64,000 nt of DNA from Arabidopsis thaliana. Lineage: Eukaryota; Streptophyta; Magnoliopsida; Brassicales; Brassicaceae. The notes beneath the pieces are model-generated. The model saw nothing but the letters and a program-made list of their open reading frames with translations. It was not told the origin of the DNA and ran no database searches. A program made the translations under genes and the position numbers. This document shows, one piece after another, positions 48,079-59,165 of the stretch. The stretch lies in the NCBI RefSeq assembly GCF_000001735.4, contig NC_003070.9, positions 27,513,971 through 27,577,970 on the forward strand, given 5' to 3'. Each line of letters starts with the position of its first letter. Position 1 is the stretch's first letter.

Positions 48079-48844
48079 TTCGTATTTCAGATTCTGATTA
48101 GCAATGTCTTTAAAGACAACATCTTTATACTTGAACCCAAAAAAAGTCGCACATTGTCACAGTTTTCTAATGGATAAAATCTTGCAACCTTTATCCTTAC
48201 ACCCTGTATAACAAATTAACAATGAATTGTCAATGATAAACGGACTATAAAATTATTGAGTATTATATAAAATTACTAAATAATCGTCCTCGCATTTTGC
48301 GATCATAGAAATATAATTATACTATTAATCTTTTGCTCTATAATTGTATCTGATTCAAAACGCAAACCAGAGTATCTTCAATGATCTGAAATTCTGAATC
48401 CATTTTTTAAAGCACCAAAAAACAAAAAAAAAAAAAGGTCCACACAAAAATAGACCAATTAACCAATCCACTAATATTATTGTTTTGGACTCGTGTGGTT
48501 TTAAGAGATTTACTTAATTATTTTATAGCACCCATTTCATTTCAAGCTTAACGTGTTAGACATTCGATTTACTACTTTGGTATTCGTTAAAACTTTTAAA
48601 ATCTGCGATTTTCCTTCACCATTGTTTATTAAAGGAACCTCACTTGTATCTGGAAGAAACAACTGAAATATCGAGAAATAGCTAAAGCAGTTTCATAGAG
48701 TCGATGTTAGAAATGATGAATCCACATCATTTTGATTTGTCTCTATGAGAAACTTGGGCCGAGAGGCAGCATTGATTTGGAAAATGTGTTACTAGAATCA
48801 CACACAATCTCTTGTCCGTTGTACGTAAAAGTCACTCTCTTCTT
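48079..48844. other. Spacer between SCPL2 and SCPL4
   Basis: The first 300 bases resemble the 5' flanks of the other SCPL genes. The part from about 48415 to 48775 is not obviously shared with the other spacers and may be an extra insertion. The SCPL-type 3' flank resumes near 48785 (GTGTTACTAGAATC). No gene is seen. Confidence 0.45.
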
Positions 48845-48984
48845 TCACAGAGGTTGGCCATTGATCCACCTTTGGAACATCATAAAGGTTTCCTTTGGTG
48901 TAAACTCTGCTGTGTGCCCACCTCCCTATAATCAACACCCACAACTCAATACAAGTTAATAAAAATGGCAGATGGATTAAAAGA

Positions 48985-49026
<42 letters not shown>

Positions 49027-51207
49027 AGAAGAAAGATTTACTGTGACAGTAGCAAATGTCATTTTATTGACATAACTCGTTGTGTATCTGCCAGTTAAGT
49101 ATCAAGAATAAACTTCAAAGCGAATCTCATAAAACAAAAGAATAAGAGAACCCGTTTTAAAAAAAAAAAAACCCGTATATACCCAGCGATTTGATCTTTG
49201 ATCATCCATGGCCTCCAGTCATCAATGATAGAATAGTTGAGCGATCTTATCCAAGCTTGAGTCCCAAGGAAAGGTACTTGGATATCATGATCACCACTAT
49301 GCACCAAAAACCTTACAGTTTAACAATAGTCTTGAATCTTGATAGGGACAAAAGATCAGCAAAAGGGTTATAAACTCTGACCTGTAGATGAGAGAACGAT
49401 AACCATCGATGCTGTTATTCATATGGTAAGGTACGCTACTTTTAATGTCATGATTGTAAGGAATACCGCGATAACATCGTGTCCATTCCCCTATACTCTC
49501 CTGCAATCGTAGATCCTCCTATAATAATGACACTGTGCTTTTACCAAGAACCTTAAAATAAATTATTACCTTATTGATTTGAAGAGCTTTGCGTACGGTT
49601 TCGTCATTGGCCCAGTAGGTAGTTAGCATAAACCTATAAGACTGCAAAAGCAACCGTGTATGATAGATATATTCTCAAAGGGTTTAACAGATAAGAGAGG
49701 GCAAGATATATGGATTACTTACATAGCAACTTGGAGTTTCAGTTTCGCAACATGAATGTAATATATGTCGTTCGCATACTCTGTTTGTTAACTATAAAAA
49801 TAACCACACAAGGTCTGAATTTAGTGATGAATCTTTATTTATTAATTTAAGGCAGATCCACAACACGAAATCAGCTCTAGTGTTTAACCTTGTTAAATTC
49901 TTCAACGAATTTCAAGCATTCTGTGTCATGTGGATGAACATTTACATATTCTCCTCTGCAGGTTCTCTTCAACGACTGGGAACAACATAGTGTTTTTGAA
50001 CAGCTTTTCATTGTGAGGACAAGAAAAAAAACAAAATGTCATCGTATATACCTCGTAGAGTTCATCAGAGATCAGTGCCATTTTATGAGCAAATGGAACG
50101 CGGTAGTTACAATCATATACACAGTCTGTTAACGGGTTACCGAGCACATAGCCCTGAAGATTTATTGGACGATTGCAGCATTGACAATTTCCTGCATCAC
50201 CATCATGTTTCTTCTGTTACAATAATGGTATTTGAGAAAAGGGCTTAGGGGATTGATATCATAAAACATACATATACCTTTTGAAATTTCTTGAACGGTA
50301 GCTGGAACAACCAGACCGGAATAGGAATCTCCGCCAACATAGAAAGGGTTGGAGGAAAACTCTTGATGCTTGCCTAGCCACTGCACAAACAACAACAATA
50401 GGAAAAGGCTCCTACTAAGAACCGTTTGGCTTCAAGAGACAATTAAGTTTGTCATTATTTTACCTTTTGAAGAAACTCATGGATCCGTTTGGCTTCTCCT
50501 GTATCACTAGGTTTATTAAAAAGTTGCGTTCTTGAATAGGAGAAGCCAGTTCCAACGGGCTGGTCCAAGAATATCATGCTCGAAGTCTGAGAGAAGTGAT
50601 CAAGAAATGATCATTGGGTTTTGCTGATGGTTATATCAAGACTACACACTTTTTTGTATTACCTTTGTCCAAGAATATGTAGTAGAGACCAAAGAAGGGA
50701 GAGTTCCATTGTAAACATCGAGCTTCATAGCCAGAGGCCCTGGTTATATTTTACATATATAGGGTTACAGACAGTAACCAGAGACGCAGAAGAAGGAGTT
50801 TATCCATGTTTTCGATCTCACCATTCTGATAAAGAAGGCCAGAGATGGCAGAGCAGCCAGGTCCTCCAGTTAGCCAGAGAAGAAGAGGGTCTTCTTTTGG
50901 GTTCCTCTCAGACTTGATGAAGTAGTAGAACAGTTGCACCTCCTCTTCCTCACCAACACCAATATACCTTCATTCACAAGAAACAGTATCTGACGGATTT
51001 TAAATTATCTCCAAACTAAGAACACCAATTTAATTAAACGAAGAGATTGAAAACAAACCCGGTTTCGAGCTCAAAGGGAAGAGGGCCTTCAAAACCAGGA
51101 AGGAATTTGACGATTGAGGCAGAGTCAACATGTTGCTTACTCAAGAATACAAGGTGAAGAAGCAGAAGCAGCGACTTCAGAACAGAGTAAACGTTGTTGT
51201 TTGCCAT
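48845..51207 (-). CDS. SCPL4: Serine carboxypeptidase-like protein SCPL4
   Basis: This is the fifth and most 5' copy of the block, with 13 exons read. It starts [38 protein letters not shown]. The exons run through [41 protein letters not shown] (about 50270-50345), [61 protein letters not shown] (about 49220-49300) and the last exon [25 protein letters not shown] ending in TGA. The triad is complete. An A run of about 35 bases (48990-49024) lies in the last intron. The start ATG and signal peptide are firm; the acyl-transfer role is inferred from clade. From memory it is At1g73310. Confidence 0.9.
48990..49024. repeat. Poly-A homopolymer in the last SCPL4 intron
   Basis: There are about 35 uninterrupted A on the plus strand (T on the coding strand), just outside the exon encoding [10 protein letters not shown]. 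On the coding strand it gives an unusually long poly-U before the final acceptor. Its exact length may be a sequencing or assembly weak point. Confidence 0.9.
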
Positions 51208-51757
51208 TTCCTATTTCAGTTTCTGATTAGCAATGTCATTAAGGACAACAATTACTGCATCTTTTATACACAAAAAAGTCGTCTATCAAAACTCTCTTAT
51301 CTTTCGGTTTTGGTATATTTTTTTAATGGATCAAAATATTAAAATGTCGCAACCTTGTATAAAATTACTAAACAATCGTCCTCACTTCACGCGATCATAA
51401 AAAGACAATTATTCCTATATTTTAATTTAAACATTTTAGTGAGAAACAATACATAAAATTTTAATTTTGCTCTATAATTGTGTCTGACTTAAAACGCAGA
51501 CCAGATATCTTCAATGATCTGAATCCATTTTTTACAACAGCAAAAAAAAGTTAAACGTAAAGAAGAAGAGTACATTTGTTTCTTAGATATTCTTCAAGAT
51601 CACTTTAAAACAAGGTTAAAATAAAAATTAGTATATCTGTAACACTCTATAAGCTAGATGTATGCAAATATGCAAGGAAGGATCAGGCCAGAACTATACT
51701 TCCCGCTTAGGGCCATCTACTTCAGTTGTCAAGTGTAAACAAACAATACCTCAATGG
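51208..51757. other. Spacer between SCPL4 and the methyltransferase gene
   Basis: The first part resembles SCPL 5' flanks (CTGAT-rich leader, TCGCAACCTTG words). The remainder is AT-rich and passes into the 3' UTR of the methyltransferase gene. No gene is supported. Confidence 0.45.
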
Positions 51758-53236
51758 CTAACAAGATTGATTAAGCGAAGATTCATCAGCGAGGCATCTC
51801 TTCGACTTCTTTTCAAGAACGTAAAGCACTACTCGATGGCTGCGATAATCTGGATGCCATTGTGTTTGTTCCACACGCCCGATCGCAAAATCTTTCAGTG
51901 CGGTTTCTAAGAAGTACTCAAGAACAGCATCTGACAGAAAGAACGAGCAAGCAAAATTAGACATTGTGTTCTTGTTATATAAGATGATTGAAAACCACAA
52001 AAAGAAAATGATTAACCATTTCGTAGTTCTCCTGATAGGAAGATTGTAGTTTGATCGCTGCAAAGTTGCAAAAGCGTTTTTACCAAATGGTGAACAGCTT
52101 CTTCGCTGTATATAACATCTGAGCCTAATACTACAAGTACATAGCAAATAAAAGGTGTGAGAATGGTATGTACAAGGCAAAAGGAGAAAAAATGAAACCG
52201 AGATGATTACCGTAATCAGGGAATGGTTCGATCAAATCTGGATCAGGGTCATCTCCCCAAACAAGTTCCTGCACAATAGCAGATCCACGCGTGTTCCCAC
52301 GGTGCAAATTGGTTTGGATGTTCTTTTTGAGTAGCCTCAGTCTATCTGGAAGATCAGTGAGGACAGCATTGCCTCCCAAAAGTGCTGCTATACAACTGAA
52401 AGAAGAAACTAACTAAATGTTTTACACGTTAATAGTAATTCTCAGAAGAGAAATATCAGCGGTTTTTGCTCACCCAACTAAGCCACAGCCAGAACCCAAC
52501 TCGACGATTTTCTTGCCTTCAAGAGAAAGAACCTTAGAGTCAACAGAATGTTCTAAGAACTTCCCTAGCACCACTCCACTGTCCCACATCACTGACCCGG
52601 TTACTCCAGGCGTGTTCTTCACAGTACAAAAACAAACAACCATCAGATAGTTCTAACACGCTTCATGTTCAACCCAAGAAGAATCAAAGTTTATCACTTT
52701 CTTCAATGTTAAGCTAAATCCACTTAACAAAAGCTGAATGTATCAGTAAACATGTTCTAACAACATCCCAATGTAGGTTTGATGATAGCCGCAAGACACA
52801 TATACACAAACTCGTTAAGGATCCGAAAGACGCAAACTTGATTGCAATAAACCCTAAAAGCGAGAAATTTGACACTGAAACAGAGAAGCTAAGGAGTTAC
52901 CAATGAACATGGCGACTGGAGAATAGAGAGTGAGTGGCCACAAGCGTCGAGACGCAGCTCAAGAGAAGATTGAGCAACGAGTGTGTTTGGAGCAAAAGAA
53001 GTTGGCCCTTGAATAGCCCATATAACCATAATCTCCGCCGCCGCCAAATCGGATTCAGATTCAGATTCCGACTCCGACGCCGGAAACCCACCTACTACTA
53101 TCACATCTCCGCCGTAACCACTCATACGTCGTATCTCCTCCACCGCCTCATCCTCCTTGCCCATTTTCTCAGCTTCAAAACGCGCCGCCGAATGGACTAT
53201 CTCTGCTGCTTCCATGTGCATCGACGGACCAAACAT
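51758..53236 (-). CDS. METTL21-type lysine methyltransferase family protein
   Basis: Five exons are seen (about 53236-52903, 52626-52475, 52396-52213, 52132-52015 and 51931-51758). The N-terminus holds MEAAEIVHSAARFEAEK and a Ser/Glu repeat (SESESESES). The second exon carries GVTGSVMWDSGVVLGKFLEH and the SAM-binding motif I VELGSGCGLVG. Next come LLGGNAVLTDLPDRLRLLKKNIQ (motif II acidic/DLP) and VLGSDVIYSEEAVHHLV, the motif equivalent to the post-I D-V-[IV]-Y. This is Methyltransf_16 (METTL21/FAM86 type), whose members methylate lysines in chaperones or translation factors. The target here is unknown. The start is uncertain: 53236 is chosen, but an in-frame ATG at 53275 adds 13 residues. From memory it is At1g73320. 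Confidence 0.82.
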
Positions 53237-53547
53237 ACTCTCACAAACGAGGGGCACCAAAGTGAAATATAGCATAGTTTTGGAGTTATCAATAAATAGT
53301 ATATATTTCCATGTTTTCTCTAAATTACCCCAACATTTTATAAAATATTAATTAACCCACAAAGAATTATTTTCTAGGTTATTCATAGTAGTATAGTACA
53401 TTGTTAGTTGTTACTTAAGTGTTAAGATAATTCATTAGATTATAAAACACACAATAACTACGTTTTATTTCATAGAAACCGTTGGTTACATCACAAACTT
53501 GGCATTGTCTCAACTCTCAAGCATAACAATTTACCAAAATTTAACAC

Positions 53548-54216
53548 TTAGAGAAAAAGGAACATTCTCGAGTTAGACTTAAGATTACAGTTGGAGTTTG
53601 AATCATAAGCCTTCTGAAACTTAACAACGAAAGACTGATCAGTGCTAAGAACCAAACGTCGAACTCCATGATCATCAATCTCCAAACTCACATTAATACA
53701 CGCAACAATGGAGCTAATAGGACAATACATAAGCTTGTAAGCATCTCCATCTTCTTGAATCTGAAACCAACTATTACCCTTACCTTTCTGACCACCAATG
53801 CTTACAAAGCTCTTTCTTAGTTGTACAGAGTGGTCGATTCTCCACACTTTGGAGTCAGGGCATAACCAAACCGTGGAATCAAACTCGAGGTTGAGACTAG
53901 CTGAGAGCTGAACATGCTTGACTTTGGTGTTTAGTGGGGAGAATGTTACGGGAAGGCCTGAGACGAAAGGAGATGATGATTGGACAATGTCAAGATTCAG
54001 ACACAAGTCTTGTGTGCTTAAATTTCGGTTTGAAGGGATAAGACCACCTCCGGTTCCGATCTTGGCCGGTATGATGTAGTATTGGACATTGGACTGAACC
54101 GGATGTCCAGCTATGTCTAGGACTACTTGGCTTGGTGTAGCATCGGCCGCTGAAGCTGCGGTGAAGATGGCTGAGAGAACGGTGAGAGTGATGAAAGACA
54201 AAGTAAGCTTCTCCAT
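53548..54216 (-). CDS. Kunitz-type inhibitor family protein
   Basis: This intronless gene encodes 222 residues from the ATG at 54216; an upstream in-frame ATG at 54282 would place 22 residues before the signal peptide and is not preferred. A signal (LTLSFITLTVLSAIFTAASA) is followed by the Kunitz motif VLDIAGHPVQSNVQYYIIPAKIGTGGGL. Four Cys positions (DLCLNL, WLCPDS, MYCPIS, ACINV) fit two disulfides. Fold and secretion are clear; inhibitory activity is not shown by sequence. It is a tandem neighbour of DR4 (55052-55681) and a cousin of KTI1. From memory it is At1g73325. Confidence 0.88.
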   Translation of the reverse strand: MEKLTLSFITLTVLSAIFTAASAADATPSQVVLDIAGHPVQSNVQYYIIPAKIGTGGGLIPSNRNLSTQDLCLNLDIVQSSSPFVSGLPVTFSPLNTKVKHVQLSASLNLEFDSTVWLCPDSKVWRIDHSVQLRKSFVSIGGQKGKGNSWFQIQEDGDAYKLMYCPISSIVACINVSLEIDDHGVRRLVLSTDQSFVVKFQKAYDSNSNCNLKSNSRMFLFL

Positions 54217-54282
54217 AGTTTGAAAATTGTTTCGTGGTGTGTGGATACTGGATAGCTTATCATATGTAAATTTATGTAACAA

Positions 54283-55051
54283 AAATAAATGCTAACAATT
54301 GAAAATTTTTGTAACCAAACAATATTTGAAGTTTGTATCGTTCTTTATGTCTTTATCATCCATCAAGAAGGAATATTCGCTCTCATTTACGCACGTTTAA
54401 TTTTTGGCCTCCCAAAATCTTTGTGTAACGAAATTTTTGTAATTTAGTAGATATTTTCCAAGGAAACAATTATCGTTTAAATCTTAAATTACTGGTCAAT
54501 TATTATATTTAAAATCATCGTAGAAAAACAACTTTACAAACATTCCTACGTGAACGCAGTTGATAGACACAGTAAGAAAAGTAAATTTAACATTATAAGC
54601 AATTCGTGAAAAGTTGACATTTGAGTGAAATTTATACAACCAAATTTGCAAGGAGAAAGTGGTAGTTATATAGATATATATGAAACTGGTAGTAACTTAA
54701 TCAAAGTCGTTAATTTAGGAGTAATTGTTTTTTAGTCAACAGATTTATTTAGGGTTAATTATTTAAGCACTTTTTAATTGGTCAAATTTTACAAAGTTGT
54801 TGCGAGACCGAAAGAATAATATGTCGTCCGCTCTAGTATACATATCTCCCAAATCCATAAACACAAAGCGGGTTTTATATAATTCATTTATACACAAGCA
54901 TAATCCTTAAACAAAGCAAAAAACACATGACAGTGACACACTGATCATACCAGAAAAAACACACAAACTAATCACAAGTGGTTGGTATTGTCTCAACCAT
55001 TATTCAAGAGGCCATATTTTTGACACTTTTTCTTGGTACAAGAGTTGTGAA
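54283..55051. other. Intergenic DNA between the two tandem Kunitz genes
   Basis: AT-rich, containing the promoter of the 53548-54216 gene and the 3' UTR of DR4. No gene or element ends were seen. Confidence 0.4.
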
Positions 55052-55681
55052 TCAGTAGAAAGGGAACATCCTCAGCTTAGTCTTCAAATCAGCTTTTGGA
55101 GTTGCTGCCTTCTGGAACTTAACTAGGAGAGCCTCATCGCTGGTCAAGGCTAAGCGTCGTGCACCAGAGATATCGGTGAATATGCCAACGTTCATGCACG
55201 TAGTAGTCGAGATGTTTGTACAATATACAATCTTGTAAGCACCTCCGTCGACTCGATGGATCTGGAAGCCACTTGGGTTTGATGAACCACCAGTGCTTAT
55301 TATAAGACTCTTTTTGAATTCTTCAGAGTACACAACTCTCCACCCCTTGGATTCTTTAGGACACAAAAACCAGTTCGGAGCCTCAAACTCGATGGTGATA
55401 CTATTCATTTCCTTAACAAACCATAACTCGGACTTAAATTTGATGGGTAGGCCCAAGTCAAGCGGATTGTTTGACTGGAAGATGTCAAGAGGACAGATTT
55501 CTTCACTGTTCGAGAAAATACCTCCTCCTGTCTCGGGATTCGCAGGTACGATGTGGTACGTTTGACCAGGACGAAGTAGACGGCCTACAGAGTCCTCGAC
55601 ATGGTTGTCAGGACGAGCTAGGGAGGGTGCGGCCAAAGCGACCACGAGAAAGATGGTAGTGATGGATATGGTGGCCTTCAT
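55052..55681 (-). CDS. DR4: Kunitz-fold protein DR4 (drought-repressed 4)
   Basis: This is a single-exon gene of 209 residues. A signal peptide (ISITTIFLVVALAAPSLA) precedes VEDSVGRLLRPGQTYHIVPANPETGGGIF, the Kunitz signature with the first residues altered from the usual VLDxxG. Cysteines in EICPLD, FLCPKES, VYCTN and TTCMN make two pairs. The C-terminus is KLRMFPFY. It matches Arabidopsis DR4 (At1g73330 from memory), a transcript repressed by drought. Protease inhibition is unproven. Its promoter runs into the long intergenic interval with a Mutator-like element. Confidence 0.92.
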   Translation of the reverse strand: MKATISITTIFLVVALAAPSLARPDNHVEDSVGRLLRPGQTYHIVPANPETGGGIFSNSEEICPLDIFQSNNPLDLGLPIKFKSELWFVKEMNSITIEFEAPNWFLCPKESKGWRVVYSEEFKKSLIISTGGSSNPSGFQIHRVDGGAYKIVYCTNISTTTCMNVGIFTDISGARRLALTSDEALLVKFQKAATPKADLKTKLRMFPFY

Positions 55682-56220
55682 GATTGTTTCTTTCTTTTAG
55701 CTAATTGTGTTTATGGAATTTGTTACTTTGCTTGATGTGTTTGATGTAATTAGTCACAGAGTATATTTGATTCTTTATATAGAAAGCACTGGCTGCTAGC
55801 CTGCTACAATATGATGATTTTAAAAGGTATTGATAACAAATCATCACTTAGGTAAAAAAATAAAAAAAAATTGTTTTCACTTTTAATTTTTATAACCCAT
55901 TTCCTATGAAGAAATTAACAAATTTGATTGTTTGTTTTTATATCCTTAGTATTTTCCCAACTCCTTTATCATGTGGAGACACACTGCCAATCAGAATGCA
56001 GTACCTAGTGTTAATTTATCCTCTAGTAACCTTTTTTTGCTAATGTTACTCTTTAATGATTTAACTATAAGTTTATATTATCAATTATCAAAAAAAAAAA
56101 AAAAATAGTTTTATAACGTGAAATTTGCCATAGCTGTCATTTTCCGACAAATTATAAATATTTATAAACAATCAGCATGGATTATTGCTGTAACGAGTGT
56201 TAGGAAATAGAGAAAATATA

Positions 56221-57227
56221 GGAAAAAAGGGTAATAAAATTCTCATCTTTTCCAAATACATGTAAAAAAAACCTCATTTTTTTGTTTGAAGTTTTAAACC
56301 CTAACTTTTTTAAAAATGGTAAAATAACACCTAATATTAACAAATAAACAATAAACAAACTTAGTTTGAAATTTACTTTTTCAAATTTTAGTTTGCAATT
56401 TTTCTTTCTAAAATTTGATTTTTATGCTATAAAAATTAATTAGTTTCATTGCCATTAAAAATTATTACGTAAACTATAAACATTTATAGATTAGCCCATT
56501 CTGTTTATTTTTTGTTTGAATTTGTTCTAACTTGAATTCTAACTTTTCAAGTTATGAATTTAAAATGACTTAAATTATAAACATAATTTTTTTCTAAACT
56601 TGAGTAGTCAAATCAAAAAAAAAAATTATAAACATATATTTATATTCAATTTGGTATAAAAATTTCTATATCGCTCCATGTTACAAAATTAGTTTGGTTT
56701 CACGTTCACCTAAAATTTGATTAATTGTTAATTTCCTTTTTTATAAATTTAATAAAAATATATCATATACAACACAAAATACATATTTATATCTAGCAGA
56801 TAAATCAAACCTAAACTTGACCCAAAATAAATTTGGGTATAGTTTGAATCTATTATATTAAATATGACCAATTGTCCAAGAAAATAAATTTAAATTGTTT
56901 ACATAACAAAAGATTTTAATGATAACGAAACTGTTTCCTATGTCTCAAATAGATTTGAAATAAGAATTTTTATATATTAAGTTTATACTAAAACTAAATA
57001 ACTTTAATTTGGAAAAAAACAATTGTAAAATAGAATCTAGAAAAATTATCTTAAACAAGATTATTTATTTATTTAAATTAGTATAATGTTTGTTTTTAAA
57101 TTGATTTTATTGATATTAGGTGTTATTTTACCACTTTAAAAAGGTGAGAGTTTAAAATTCCACAAAAAAATGTGAAGATTTTTTACATGTTTTTAGAAAA
57201 GTTCAAGGTTGTTTTACCCATTTTTCC
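56221..57227. mobile_element. Non-autonomous Mutator-like element with long inverted repeats
   Basis: The left end (56221 to about 56345) and the reverse complement of the right end (57227 to about 57105) align over about 120 bp, beginning GGAAAAAWGGGTAA and later sharing ACATGTAAAAAA, ATTTTTTTGT, and GGTAAAATAACACCTAATAT. The 9-bp word GAAAATATA flanks both ends (56212-56220 and 57228-57236), the target-site duplication size of Mutator-like transposons. The 1007-bp body has no open frame, so it would need transposase in trans. Confidence 0.82.
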
Positions 57228-58986
57228 GAAAATATAGCAAGGGACCAAGGGTATAGAATTCAGATGTGTATTACATAAGAGAGTTTATCTACATGGATAC
57301 CTAATAGGCTAATACCGAAAGTATGTGATATATATCAGTCTGCATGAGCTATGTATGGATTTGATTTGCATGCCGCACAAACTTTTTTAACATGTCAGGG
57401 AGTATTCGCATAAATAGGTTTGGAACCATGCGTCTCTCCTACTTTCTTTTCGAGATACTTGCTCGTCACATCTTGTTCTTGCCACTAGCTACATCTTGTG
57501 TAAAATACTTCGATTTATTACACATTTACTCGGTTATGTTAGTTGCGTAGTTTTTATGACATAGGTCGATGGGAAATGATAGATTTCACATATCGAACTG
57601 TGATTGAGACTGAGATTCCACTCAAAGAAAAATTAACTAAATATTTAGTTTTTTTTCATTTATTATTTGAATAAAATATCAATTAACCTAGGATTAGGAA
57701 GACGCAGAACCAATCAAGTAAATCAACTAACTAGTGTTTTGTCCTACAATGATTTTTGTTTGGTTAAACAGTTATGATTCTATAATGATTAACAACATTT
57801 GCAACGTGAAATTTGCCAAAGCTTTCATTTTCGGACAAAATAAACTGTAATAATTTGTGGGCCATTATAAATAATAAACATGTATTATTGCATTGACTAG
57901 TGCTTGTCCTACAATGATTTCCATTATGATAATAATATAATACTATATACTATTAGTTAATTAATCACATTTTTCAGAAACTATTTATTTATTTTCTAGA
58001 GTATAATAAATCATAGTTAGAACATTATTTTCTGGAATATATTATAATTTATAGTACTTTTATTTTGGCTTTAATGGTTGTGGCAGATAGACCAACAAAA
58101 CTGTTTGTAGACTGAACCATCTTTTGGTTTTTGTTTACCATTCACAACTGGCAGTACGTAATGGTGTGGACGAAAAAAAACATAAAAGAAAATCATTGGC
58201 GAACCAACTAATTACTTTTGATGTGTAGTAGATTATTGTCCAATATATGATATGATGGTTTAGTCCGTTTCGTTGACAACATCCATTCTCATATCATCAC
58301 TAGCAAAGTTGACCATAGTGCGCTCTACTTTAGATTTTGGGCTTCATTAGATCGGCCCTTAAGTTACGGTTATCAAATTTTTGGTCCACAAAAAATATGA
58401 GTCTGATACATGTCAAGGTTTACAATAACTTCAACTTAAAACCACCTAATAAAATAATTATAGCATTGGTGTGAAGTGTAAACACTGAAGCGTGTAACAG
58501 GATGATTGAGCAACAAGTCAGGAGTCTCCGACTGACTCGGAGGCTTTACCCTAGAGGCCAAGATTGTCTTAGCTGGCTTCTGCTGGCTCCTTATGTCAAT
58601 TGTGTTAGAATAATCATTTCTTATATTTCTTTCATACGCATACTTCGCATATTTTCTGTACTAAAAAAAAAAGTTTGGTCTGTAAGTCAAGGAGAATAAA
58701 ACTATTTAAAAACTCGAAACAGACCACGTTTGCGTCTAAAACGCGTGGTTTTTGATGCGGCTCACGACGCTTATGATATCGAGCCCTATCAGAAGCATTA
58801 TTAGCCATTAGGCGGCTCCAAACCACACTTGACTCGTTTTAGTGGCTCCATAAAGTTTGACCTTACCCTCATGATTCCTTCACCGTCACGTTAACCAAAA
58901 AGGCTACTTGAGGTCAAAGCAACATCGCAACACTACAACGACGACTCTCTCATCTCTCTTTTATAATGCTTAACATTATCACTTCT

Positions 58987-58991
<5 letters not shown>

Positions 58992-59048
<57 letters not shown>
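58992..59048. repeat. (TA)n microsatellite upstream of CYP720A1
   Basis: An uninterrupted TA run of about 56 bases lies about 120 bp before the ATG, near where core promoter elements are expected. The actual TATA-like word is probably TATATAAAA at about 59110-59118. Confidence 0.9.
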
Positions 59049-59051
<3 letters not shown>

Positions 59052-59165
59052 AATTCAAAATTTCCTCAGTTGCTGCTTACTTGTTATGCAGTCTTAGCTG
59101 TAAAAATCTGTATATAAAACTCTCCACGAACTCTCCACACACACCGAGACAGGGTAATTGATTTT

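Larger units (their letters stand above)
55682..59165. other. 3.5-kb intergenic interval between DR4 and CYP720A1
   Basis: It holds the DR4 promoter (TATA-like tttatatag near 55775), the Mutator-like element at 56221-57227, a diverged direct repeat (copies near 56115 and 57803), and a long TA microsatellite at 58992-59048 just upstream of CYP720A1. Between these it is AT-rich with no gene I can support. Confidence 0.6.

Noticed and set aside
52934-53272. 112-codon plus-strand frame over the methyltransferase first exon
   Set aside because: Antisense shadow of the exon with the Ser/Glu repeat.
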